A DNA stretch of 6,268 nt from Pseudonocardiales bacterium (GTDB lineage: Bacteria; Actinomycetota; Actinomycetes; Mycobacteriales; Pseudonocardiaceae), in NCBI GenBank assembly GCA_025465385.1, contig JAODNG010000389.1:1-6268 (forward strand), in the 5' to 3' direction. How positions within the stretch are numbered: the stretch's first letter is position 1; every line of letters starts with the position of its first letter. A program made the position numbers and the translations under genes. Below the pieces are notes generated by a model, which saw only the letters and a list, made by a program, of their open reading frames with translations, searched no databases and was not told the origin of the DNA. Below, piece after piece: positions 1 to 5,249 of the stretch.

Positions 1-605
1 GCCCGCAACGCCGCACCCAGCTCCAGCAGCCGGTGCCGCGCGCGCAGCTCGGGCGGCAGCGGATCCTCCGGATCGTCCAGGACGTCGAACACCTGCCGTA
101 CGCAGAGCTGGATCGTCCAGGACGGCAAGTCCTTGGTGGCGGGATAGACCGGGATCAGTGGCCGAGAGAACTCAGCCAGCTCGTCAGCGTCGCCGTCGAG
201 CAGCTGGTACCTCGGGTGCGTGAGCTGCAAGGCGCGCTGTTTGCCGTACGTCGTCACCCGGCCGGCGAACAGCCCCTGACGACCAGGAAGGAGCACTTTG
301 GGCAGCCGCTGCTGGTTGAAGAAGGTGAGGTTCAAGGTGCGGGTGCCGTCGAAGATCACCGCCTGCTGGATGGTGCCTTTCTTCTGTTGCATCCGGCGGG
401 AGGAGCAACTGCGGATCTCGGCGACCACGGTGACGTCTTCCCCCGGCGTCAGACTCGCGATCGGGGTGAGCTGACCCTGGTCGGCGTACCGGCGCGGGTA
501 ATGCCGCAGCAGGTCGCCGACGGTACGGACATCCAGCTGCTCGGCCAGCAGCGTCGCCGACTTGGCACCGATCAGCCGGTCCAGCGAGTCATTTGTCCCG
601 ACCAC
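1..605 (-). CDS. recG: ATP-dependent DNA helicase RecG, N-terminal part (cut by window edge)
   Basis: RecG is a superfamily 2 helicase that remodels stalled replication forks and Holliday junctions. Only the first 201 residues lie in the window, so the helicase motifs are outside it. What is visible is the N-terminal wedge region: a helical start with DLLRHYPRRY (31-40), an OB-fold-like stretch (about 56-135) containing FDGT (85-88), LTFFNQQ (93-99), the AGRVTTYGK segment (114-122) and LTHPRYQLL (128-136), then IPVYPATKDLP (151-161). These follow the known RecG order. The GTG start at 605 lies 3 nt after the DAK2 gene's stop. A GGAG ribosome binding site sits in that gene's last codons, 7 nt before the GTG, which suggests translational coupling. 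The frame stays open to base 1. Identity is firm; the exact start is well supported but not proven. Confidence 0.93.
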   Translation of the reverse strand, partial: MVGTNDSLDRLIGAKSATLLAEQLDVRTVGDLLRHYPRRYADQGQLTPIASLTPGEDVTVVAEIRSCSSRRMQQKKGTIQQAVIFDGTRTLNLTFFNQQRLPKVLLPGRQGLFAGRVTTYGKQRALQLTHPRYQLLDGDADELAEFSRPLIPVYPATKDLPSWTIQLCVRQVFDVLDDPEDPLPPELRARHRLLELGAALR

Positions 606-608
606 GGC

Positions 609-2255
609 TCACTCCACCCCCACCAGCAGCACACGTTGCGGCACGCGACCGGCGTAGACCACCACCTCGACCTCGGGATGTGCTCTGCGCAGGTGCTCGA
701 TCAGCGAGTCCCCCACGCCATCCGGGGCGTCCTCGCCGAGCAGAACTGTGACCAGCTCCCCGCCCACCGACAGCATTCGCTGCACCAGCTCGCGGGCCGC
801 GACCAGCGGATCGCGGTCGATCAGGACGACTTCGTCGCCGACCATTCCGAGGGTATCGCCCGGCTGGCAGCGTCCCGCCCAGGTCAACGCCTCTCCCCGG
901 GCCACGGTGAGCTCTCCACGCCGGGACGCGGCCGCCGCTTCGGTCATGGCCACCAGGTCGTCGGCGGGGCGCCGCGCGGAATCGTGCACCGCGATCGCAG
1001 CCAGTGCCTGCACCGGGGACCCCGTCGTTACGACCACCACCTCTTGGCCGGTAGTCCGAACCTGGACCGCCGCGAGTTCGGCCCTGGTGGCGGCGGTGGG
1101 CTCGGCCAGCACTGTGACATGCCGGGCGCGGGTGCCGGCGAGAGCCGCGCGTAGCTCGTCGAGGCTGCTGTGAGCCTGGGTGGTGGTCACCCCTTCCCCG
1201 CGGAACAACTCAGCCACTCCAGATCCGGAGACCATGGCGAGCACCGCGTGGTCGATGACGAACTGGTTGCGGTCGGTGTGATCGGTCCGGGGTTGATCGG
1301 CGAAGCGCAGTACCGTGATGCGGTGCGGCCGTCCGGCCCGCACGCCGGCCTCGATCACGGCGCCGACATCCGAGCTGTGCACGTGCACGTTCCACAGCTG
1401 CGCACCCCGGCCGATGCCGGTCTCGCCCGAGCCGACGACAGCCACGCAGTCGCCCAGGTTCGCCAGCTCGGCGCGCAACGTGGCGATGCTGGCCTGGTTG
1501 GTACCGTCCAGCAGGTACATCACTTCGTACTCGTACTCGGCGCAACCGCCTTTCCGCGCCACGTCCAGCACCTGTCTCGGACGAAGTAGGGTTGCGGCGG
1601 CGACGGTGGACCGCACACCGGGACGCTCGTTCACCACCGCCAGCAGCGCTTCCAACAGCAGGATCAGCCCGCGACCGCCCGCGTCCACCACTCCTGCGAC
1701 GGCCAGCGCGGCGAGCTGGCGGGGAGTGTCGGCCAGCGCGCCGGCTGCGGCGGCAGTGGCCGCCGACGCCACGGCGCTGAGTTCGTCGGACTGGACCGCC
1801 ATGGCCGCCCGCGCCGCCGCGTGCAGCACCGTAAGCACCGTCCCGGACACCGGCTCAGATACCGCCGCCGTGGCCAGCTCGTCAGCCCGGCACAGCCCCT
1901 TGCGCAGGGCCGCGCCGTCCCAGGCCCGGCCGTCCAGCTCCGGGCCGATCAGGGGTTCCGCCAGGCCGCGCAGCACCTGGGACAGGATCACTCCTGAGTT
2001 GCCCCTGGCTCCCATCAACGCGCCGCGGGCCAGCATCGCGACCGTACTGCCCGGCGGAACACCCTTGTCCGCGTTGTGGTCCCGGAGCACCGCATCCAGC
2101 CCGGCCCGCATGGTGGCCAGCAGGTTGGAGCCGGTGTCCTGGTCGGCGACCGGGAACACGTTGAGCGCATCGATTTCGTCACGGTGTGCGGCGAGCACCT
2201 CGCAGCATGTCACTGCCCAGCGACGGACCGCTGCGCCGTCCAGCGACTGCAACAC
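609..2255 (-). CDS. DAK2/DhaL-domain protein, FakA/YloV-like probable fatty acid kinase subunit
   Basis: This 548-residue protein has the FakA/YloV architecture. In Firmicutes FakA phosphorylates a fatty acid bound to a FakB partner; that role is inferred here. The N-terminal DhaL (DAK2) kinase domain covers about residues 8-205. It has the Mg-ATP motif NVFPVADQDTGSN (32-44), keeping both aspartates D38 and D40 but with Ala and Gln where Pro and Gly are common, and GARGNSGVILSQVLRG (82-97) and DAGGRGL further on. A middle domain has YEVMYLLDG, GDCVAVVGSGE and NVHVHSSDVGAVIEAG. The C-terminus ends VPQRVLLVGVE, like the family's usual GVE ending. The GTG start at 2255 is forced by an in-frame stop about 14 nt upstream; GGTGAG lies 8 nt before it. 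The gene precedes recG by 3 nt. No FakB gene is visible in the window. Confidence 0.92.
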   Translation of the reverse strand: MLQSLDGAAVRRWAVTCCEVLAAHRDEIDALNVFPVADQDTGSNLLATMRAGLDAVLRDHNADKGVPPGSTVAMLARGALMGARGNSGVILSQVLRGLAEPLIGPELDGRAWDGAALRKGLCRADELATAAVSEPVSGTVLTVLHAAARAAMAVQSDELSAVASAATAAAAGALADTPRQLAALAVAGVVDAGGRGLILLLEALLAVVNERPGVRSTVAAATLLRPRQVLDVARKGGCAEYEYEVMYLLDGTNQASIATLRAELANLGDCVAVVGSGETGIGRGAQLWNVHVHSSDVGAVIEAGVRAGRPHRITVLRFADQPRTDHTDRNQFVIDHAVLAMVSGSGVAELFRGEGVTTTQAHSSLDELRAALAGTRARHVTVLAEPTAATRAELAAVQVRTTGQEVVVVTTGSPVQALAAIAVHDSARRPADDLVAMTEAAAASRRGELTVARGEALTWAGRCQPGDTLGMVGDEVVLIDRDPLVAARELVQRMLSVGGELVTVLLGEDAPDGVGDSLIEHLRRAHPEVEVVVYAGRVPQRVLLVGVE

Positions 2256-2285
2256 CGCGGCTGCTCACCGCCTTCGTCTAACCCG

Positions 2286-2313
2286 GTCGTAGGCTGAATT
2301 TGTGGCTCTCCAA
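2286..2313 (-). promoter_or_regulatory. candidate promoter for the DAK2-recG unit
   Basis: On the minus strand TTGGAG (2313-2308) and TACGAC (2291-2286) are separated by 16 bp, and the second hexamer lies about 30 nt before the GTG at 2255. The -35 matches TTGACA in four of six positions and the -10 is weak, as is common in high-GC actinobacteria. This is a pattern call only; no transcript data are available. Confidence 0.3.
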
Positions 2314-2320
2314 GAGCTAC
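2302..2320. promoter_or_regulatory. 19-bp near-perfect dyad, candidate operator
   Basis: GTGGCTCT (2302-2309), three bases CCA, then AGAGCTAC (2313-2320). The arms are complementary at seven of eight positions, and the eighth is a G/T pair. The dyad overlaps the candidate -35 of the DAK2 gene promoter and lies in a divergent non-coding region, so it could be a repressor site. The regulator is unknown, and a chance palindrome is possible. Confidence 0.3.
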
Positions 2321-2380
2321 CAACGTCGAAGATTACCGACCCACAGCGTCCCCGGTGCGCGGCGCCGTGCACCGCCGGGT

Positions 2381-2412
2381 TACGCTTCACCGGACCGCCC
2401 GGGAAACGGGCG
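2381..2412 (+). promoter_or_regulatory. rpmB candidate -10 and leader hairpin
   Basis: A TACGCT hexamer at 2381-2386, preceded by GGGT, could be the -10 of the rpmB promoter, although no good -35 is visible. Just downstream the sequence CGCCCG (2396-2401), loop GGAAA, CGGGCG (2407-2412) forms a six-pair all-G/C hairpin that ends 22 nt before the rpmB ribosome binding site at 2435-2439. The hairpin would lie in the untranslated leader. No U-run follows, so it is not a classic attenuator. Confidence 0.3.
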
Positions 2413-2447
2413 TACCACCCTCGCGACGAATCCAGGGAGTGTGTGAC

Positions 2448-2639
2448 GTGGCTGCCGTGTGCGACGTCTGCGGCAAGGGGCCGGGCTTCGGCATGTCGGT
2501 CTCGCATTCGCACCGGCGAACACATCGCCGGTGGGACCCGAACATTCAGACTGTCCGGGCGAAAATCGGCGCCAGCAATCGTCGCCGCCTCAACGTCTGC
2601 ACTTCCTGCCTCAAAGCAGGCAAAGTCTCCCGAGGCTGA
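2448..2639 (+). CDS. rpmB: 50S ribosomal protein L28, four-cysteine (zinc-type) form
   Basis: A 63-residue protein, the normal length for bacterial L28, a component of the large ribosomal subunit. It begins MAAVCDVCGKGPGFG, continues with the basic SVSHSHRRTHRRWDPN segment and ends NVCTSCLKAGKVSRG. The two CxxC pairs (C5/C8 and C52/C55 approximately) are those of the zinc-binding form rather than the cysteine-free paralogue that many actinobacteria also carry. The GTG start at 2448 is chosen because GGGAG at 2435-2439 sits 8 nt upstream and because the family starts right before CDVCGK; longer in-frame extensions upstream do not resemble L28. It is divergent from the DAK2 gene and converges on ung with 27 bp between stops. 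It appears to be a single-gene unit. Confidence 0.96.
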   Translation: MAAVCDVCGKGPGFGMSVSHSHRRTHRRWDPNIQTVRAKIGASNRRRLNVCTSCLKAGKVSRG

Positions 2640-2666
2640 CGGCTCCACGACCCGGAGGCTCGCGAG

Positions 2667-3344
2667 CTAGGGCAACGTCCAGTTGACCGGATCGGCTCCC
2701 AGCTCCGCGAGCAGGTGATTGGCGCGGCTGAACGGGCGGGAGCCGAAGAACCCCCGATCAGCCGACATCGGTGACGGGTGCGCGCTCTCGATACACGGCA
2801 CGTCGGTGAGCATCGGACGTAAGGTGCCCGCGTCCCGGCCCCACAAGATCGCCACCAGTGGCTGCGCTGGACGCGCCACCAAGGCGCGGATGGCCTGCTC
2901 GGTGACCTGCTCCCAGCCCTTGCCGCGATGCGACCCCGGGCGCCCCGGTTCCACCGTGAGCACTCTGTTGAGCAGTAGCACGCCGCGCGCAGCCCACCGA
3001 CTGAGATCACCGTTCGACGGGCTGGGCAGCCCTAGGTCGTTGCTGTACTCCCGAAAGATGTTGGCCAAACTGCGCGGCAGTGGCCGCACCTGCGGCTCCA
3101 CCGAAAACGACAGCCCCACCGCGTGGCCGGGCGTCGGGTACGGGTCTTGGCCGACGATGAGCACCCGCACCTGGTCGAACGGCTGGGTGAAGGCGCGCAG
3201 GATGTTGGTTCCCGCGGGCAGGTAACGCCGGCCCGCAGCGATCTCGGCACGGAGGAAGTCACCAGTGGTGGCGATCTGTCCGGCTACCGGAGCCAGCGCG
3301 CCGGCCCAGCCGGTTTCCACAATCTCTTCTACAGCTGCAGCCAC
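2667..3344 (-). CDS. ung: uracil-DNA glycosylase, family 1
   Basis: Ung removes uracil from DNA and starts base excision repair, important in GC-rich genomes where cytosine deamination is frequent. With the GTG start at 3344 the product has 225 residues, the usual size. Clear family 1 motifs are visible: the water-activating loop GQDPYP (65-70) with catalytic D67, the uracil-pocket region VGLSFSV (76-82), LLLNRVLTV (123-131), LWGRDA (167-172), and the minor-groove loop HPSPMS (189-194) with catalytic H189, followed by GFFGSRPFSRAN. The start fits the homologous N-terminus; an AGGG lies 9 nt upstream, and further upstream codons overlap the GNAT gene. The gene begins 22 bp after the GNAT stop, so it is probably co-transcribed with thiL and GNAT. 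All catalytic residues are intact. Confidence 0.97.
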   Translation of the reverse strand: MAAAVEEIVETGWAGALAPVAGQIATTGDFLRAEIAAGRRYLPAGTNILRAFTQPFDQVRVLIVGQDPYPTPGHAVGLSFSVEPQVRPLPRSLANIFREYSNDLGLPSPSNGDLSRWAARGVLLLNRVLTVEPGRPGSHRGKGWEQVTEQAIRALVARPAQPLVAILWGRDAGTLRPMLTDVPCIESAHPSPMSADRGFFGSRPFSRANHLLAELGADPVNWTLP

Positions 3345-3366
3345 GGTGTGCGACCCTAGCGAGCGG

Positions 3367-3858
3367 TCAGCGGGCGGGCTGCGCCGCCACCGCAAGAAGC
3401 TTCCCGAAGCACCGGCTGCGAGGGTCGCACCGGTAGACGCCGAACTGCGGGATCTCGGAGTACCCCGACGCGCGGTAGAGCCCGATCGCCTCGGGCTGGC
3501 GAATCCCGGTCTCCAGCACCAGCCGCCGCCGGCCCGCGGCGACCGCCCGGCGCTCCAGTTCGACGAGCAGGAGCCGGGACAGCCCCCGACCGCGTACCAC
3601 CGGGACTACGTACATCCGTTTGATCTCCGCGTCTCCCTCGGCGAATTCCGGCCCCGGCTCATGTGCCCGCCAGCCGCCGCAAGCCACGGCCGTCCCGTCG
3701 AGGTAACCCACGATGAAAGTCCCGCGCGGGGCGACGAACTCGCTGACGTCGGTCGGTGTGGCATCGTCGCCGCCGTAACGGCGGACGTACTCCTGCTGCA
3801 GTGCGGCGATCAGCACACGCGCGTCGGGATGGTCCAGCGTCGTGGTCCGGCATTCCAC
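3367..3858 (-). CDS. GNAT-family N-acetyltransferase
   Basis: A 163-residue single-domain protein of the GCN5-related acetyltransferase fold, which moves an acetyl group from acetyl-CoA to an amine. The acceptor is unknown. Motif A is AEIKRMYVVPVVRGRGLSRLLLVELERRA (about 77-105, seen in pieces), with the CoA pyrophosphate loop RGRGLS (89-94; R-x-x-G-x-S, Ser replacing the usual Gly/Ala). Motif B includes AIGLYRASGY (124-133), with EIPQFGVY after it. GTFIVGYLDG (46-55) forms an expected strand pair. I chose GTG at 3858 because the domain starts directly after it. The in-frame alternative at GTG 3918 would add 20 residues whose third codon positions are A/T-rich, unlike real genes here, and that stretch holds a dyad and a promoter-like sequence. 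The gene lies between thiL and ung, probably co-transcribed with both. Confidence 0.87.
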   Translation of the reverse strand: MECRTTTLDHPDARVLIAALQQEYVRRYGGDDATPTDVSEFVAPRGTFIVGYLDGTAVACGGWRAHEPGPEFAEGDAEIKRMYVVPVVRGRGLSRLLLVELERRAVAAGRRRLVLETGIRQPEAIGLYRASGYSEIPQFGVYRCDPRSRCFGKLLAVAAQPAR

Positions 3859-3882
3859 GGGTGGCAGCCTACGGCGCTGCTT

Positions 3883-3922
3883 GTGAGTGGCATTGAGTGC
3901 TATAACACTGTTTCGCACTCAC
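3883..3922. promoter_or_regulatory. TGAGTGC dyad with promoter-like centre upstream of the GNAT gene
   Basis: TGAGTGC at 3894-3900 and its exact complement GCACTCA at 3915-3921 are separated by 14 bp, so arm spacing is 21 bp, about two helical turns. A third related copy, GTGAGTG, lies at 3883-3889 and complements CACTCAC at 3916-3922. Between the arms the minus strand reads TATAGC (3904-3899 approximately), which with TTCTCG 17 bp upstream could be a weak promoter for GNAT and ung. The layout suggests an operator for a dimeric regulator, but no regulator is identified. Confidence 0.35.
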
Positions 3923-4917
3923 GAGAAGTGCTGCCAGCCCCCTGGCAGCACTACAGACCCGTCAACGGTCACGCCGCGCCCTTCGCGCACCACGCCGACC
4001 TCCGTCCACCCGGCAGGCAGCGCCACCCCAGCGGGAAAGCTCGCCAGCAGCGCGTGGTCCTCTCCCCCGGTGAGTACCCAGTGCCGAGCGTCAGCGCCCA
4101 GCGCTGAGGCCACCTCGACCAGCTGGCTGGCTACCGCCACCGCAGCCGAATCGACATCGATGCCGACACCGGAGGCCTCGGCGACGTGCCCAGCGTCGGA
4201 GAGTAAGCCATCCGAGACGTCGATCATCGCCGTGGCACCGGCCGAAGCGGCCTGCGGGCCGGCACCATAGGGAGGCTCCGGCACCCGGTGGGCAGCGACC
4301 ACCGCCAGCGGAGATGGGGCCAATGGAAATTGCAAGCCTCGGCGAAGGACGGCAAGACCCGCGGCGGACCAGCCCAGCCGGCCGCACAGCGCGAGCACGT
4401 CTCCAGGCCGGGCACCGGATCTGGTGACCGGCGCCCTACCCTGCAGGTCACCCAGCGCGGTCACCGACACGACGAGCTGCTCTGAGCTGACCACGTCGCC
4501 GCCGACGATGCCGGCACCGGCCTGCCCGGCCTCCGCCCACATTCCGGCCGCCAAGCCATCCACCGTGGATATCGGCGTACGCCCGGGAACGGCCAACCCG
4601 ACGACCAGCGCGGTCGGCACCGCGCCCATCGCCGCCACGTCGGCGAGGTTGGCCGCTACCGCTTTGCGCCCGACCTGGTGCGGTGTGGACCAGTCCAGCC
4701 GGAAATGCACCCCCTCGACGAGCACATCGGTGGTCACGACCACCCGGCCGTCGGCAGCCGCCAGCACCGCAGCGTCGTCCCCCGGGCCCAGCAGGGTCCC
4801 CGGCGACCGTTCGCGGCCGGCGGTGATCCGAGCGATCAGCCCGAATTCTCCCAGCTCGGCTACCGTTCCTGAGTCCGGCAGCGGCGAGTCAGGGGCGGCA
4901 CCACCGGCAGCACACAC
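3919..4917 (-). CDS. thiL: thiamine-monophosphate kinase
   Basis: ThiL phosphorylates thiamine monophosphate with ATP to give thiamine diphosphate, the last step of cofactor synthesis, in the cytoplasm. With GTG 4917 the product is 332 residues, a normal length. Motifs appear in the family order: ELGEFGLI (21-28), the metal and ATP site GPGDDAAVL (44-52), TTDVLVEGVHF (62-72), KAVAANLADVAAMGAVP (85-101), GGDVVSS (139-145), SGARPGD (167-173), MIDVSDGLLSDAGHVA (231-246) and LTGGEDHALL (282-291). GTG 4917 is preferred because GGAGG at 4925-4929 lies 7 nt before it; GTG 4923, two codons earlier, is too close to that site. No thiamine riboswitch is visible in the short leader. It heads the probable thiL-GNAT-ung unit and is divergent from the Lrp-type gene. 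An 11-bp inverted repeat lies in its last codons. Confidence 0.96.
   Translation of the reverse strand: MCAAGGAAPDSPLPDSGTVAELGEFGLIARITAGRERSPGTLLGPGDDAAVLAAADGRVVVTTDVLVEGVHFRLDWSTPHQVGRKAVAANLADVAAMGAVPTALVVGLAVPGRTPISTVDGLAAGMWAEAGQAGAGIVGGDVVSSEQLVVSVTALGDLQGRAPVTRSGARPGDVLALCGRLGWSAAGLAVLRRGLQFPLAPSPLAVVAAHRVPEPPYGAGPQAASAGATAMIDVSDGLLSDAGHVAEASGVGIDVDSAAVAVASQLVEVASALGADARHWVLTGGEDHALLASFPAGVALPAGWTEVGVVREGRGVTVDGSVVLPGGWQHFS
3927..3952 (-). terminator. perfect 11-bp stem with 4-nt loop at the 3' end of thiL
   Basis: AGTGCTGCCAG (3927-3937), four C (plus strand), and CTGGCAGCACT (3942-3952) form a perfect 11-bp inverted repeat. In the thiL transcript this is an 11-pair stem with a GGGG loop, ending 5 nt before the TGA stop. 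It is followed by TCTCGTGA rather than a U-run, so it would be at most a U-poor terminator or an RNA processing or stabilising element between thiL and the two genes after it. Confidence 0.45.
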
Positions 4918-5001
4918 GGTCACGCCTCCGATCCAGGAGGTAGGGAGCCAGGCGGTAGGTTCGTTAGTATCCGATAGAGCCGACGAGACGAAGGATCCGC
5001 C
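4918..5001. promoter_or_regulatory. divergent promoter region between thiL and the Lrp-type gene
   Basis: This 84-bp gap must carry expression signals for both directions. GGAGG (4929-4925, minus strand) is the thiL ribosome binding site, and AAGGA (4991-4995) serves the plus-strand gene with a 6-nt spacing. Near the middle TAGTAT (4965-4970, plus) and GATACT (4971-4966, minus) are overlapping -10-like hexamers, each matching TATAAT at four positions. No convincing -35 is seen on either side. If both are real the two promoters would compete. Confidence 0.35.
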
Positions 5002-5238
5002 GTGGTTCAGGCATACATCCTCATCCAGACCAAGGTCGGCAAGGCCGCCGCGGTGGCTGCGGCGGTATCGAGCCTGCCAGGCGTCGCCAGCGCAGAGGAC
5101 GTCACCGGCCCGTATGACGTGATCGTGCGGGCGGAAGCCGCCGACGTGGACCAGTTGGGCCAGCTGGTGCTGGCCAAGGTGCAGACGGTGGACGGCATCA
5201 CCCGCACGTTGACCTGCCCCATCGTGCACCTGTCCTGA
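5002..5238 (+). CDS. stand-alone Lrp/AsnC ligand-binding (RAM) domain protein
   Basis: A 78-residue protein that corresponds to only the C-terminal effector-binding domain of Lrp/AsnC regulators, with no helix-turn-helix. The expected beta-alpha-beta-beta-alpha-beta pattern can be read: AYILIQT strand (4-10), KAAAVAAAVSSLP helix (14-26), VASAEDVTG, the signature GPYDVIVRAEA (36-46), a helix VDQLGQLVLAKVQ (49-61), then VDGITRTLTCPIVHL (63-77). Such domains form dimers or octamers and bind amino acids or similar ligands; without a DNA-binding part it may modulate a partner regulator or enzyme, which is inference. The GTG start at 5002 has AAGGA 6 nt upstream. It is followed after 11 bp by the DUF3515 gene and divergent from thiL. 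Confidence 0.92.
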   Translation: MVQAYILIQTKVGKAAAVAAAVSSLPGVASAEDVTGPYDVIVRAEAADVDQLGQLVLAKVQTVDGITRTLTCPIVHLS

Positions 5239-5249
5239 CGGCGATCTGC

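Noticed and set aside
33..1154. 373-codon plus-strand open frame
   Set aside because: It is antisense to both recG and the DAK2 gene, is rich in His, Arg, Gln and Gly as expected for a GC-rich shadow frame, and has no recognisable domain.
1315..2292. 325-codon plus-strand open frame
   Set aside because: It lies fully opposite the strongly conserved DAK2 gene, is low-complexity in Ser, Ala, Thr and Arg, and has no family motif.
2640..2666. Terminator between convergent rpmB and ung
   Set aside because: Only a 4-bp stem (CTCC/GGAG) and a loopless palindrome GCTCGCGAGC (2658-2667) are seen, with no U-run on either strand.
3894..3921. CIRCE (HrcA) operator
   Set aside because: CIRCE is TTAGCACTC-N9-GAGTGCTAA; here the arms are in the opposite order with a 14-bp gap, and no heat-shock gene follows.
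3265..4107. 280-codon plus-strand open frame
   Set aside because: It runs antisense across ung, GNAT and thiL, which all carry clear motifs on the minus strand.
4918..5001. thiamine diphosphate riboswitch for thiL
   Set aside because: The 84-bp gap is too short and the conserved CTGAGA-type core is not present.
4424..5122. 232-codon plus-strand open frame
   Set aside because: It is antisense to thiL and out of frame with the Lrp-type gene; composition is that of a shadow.
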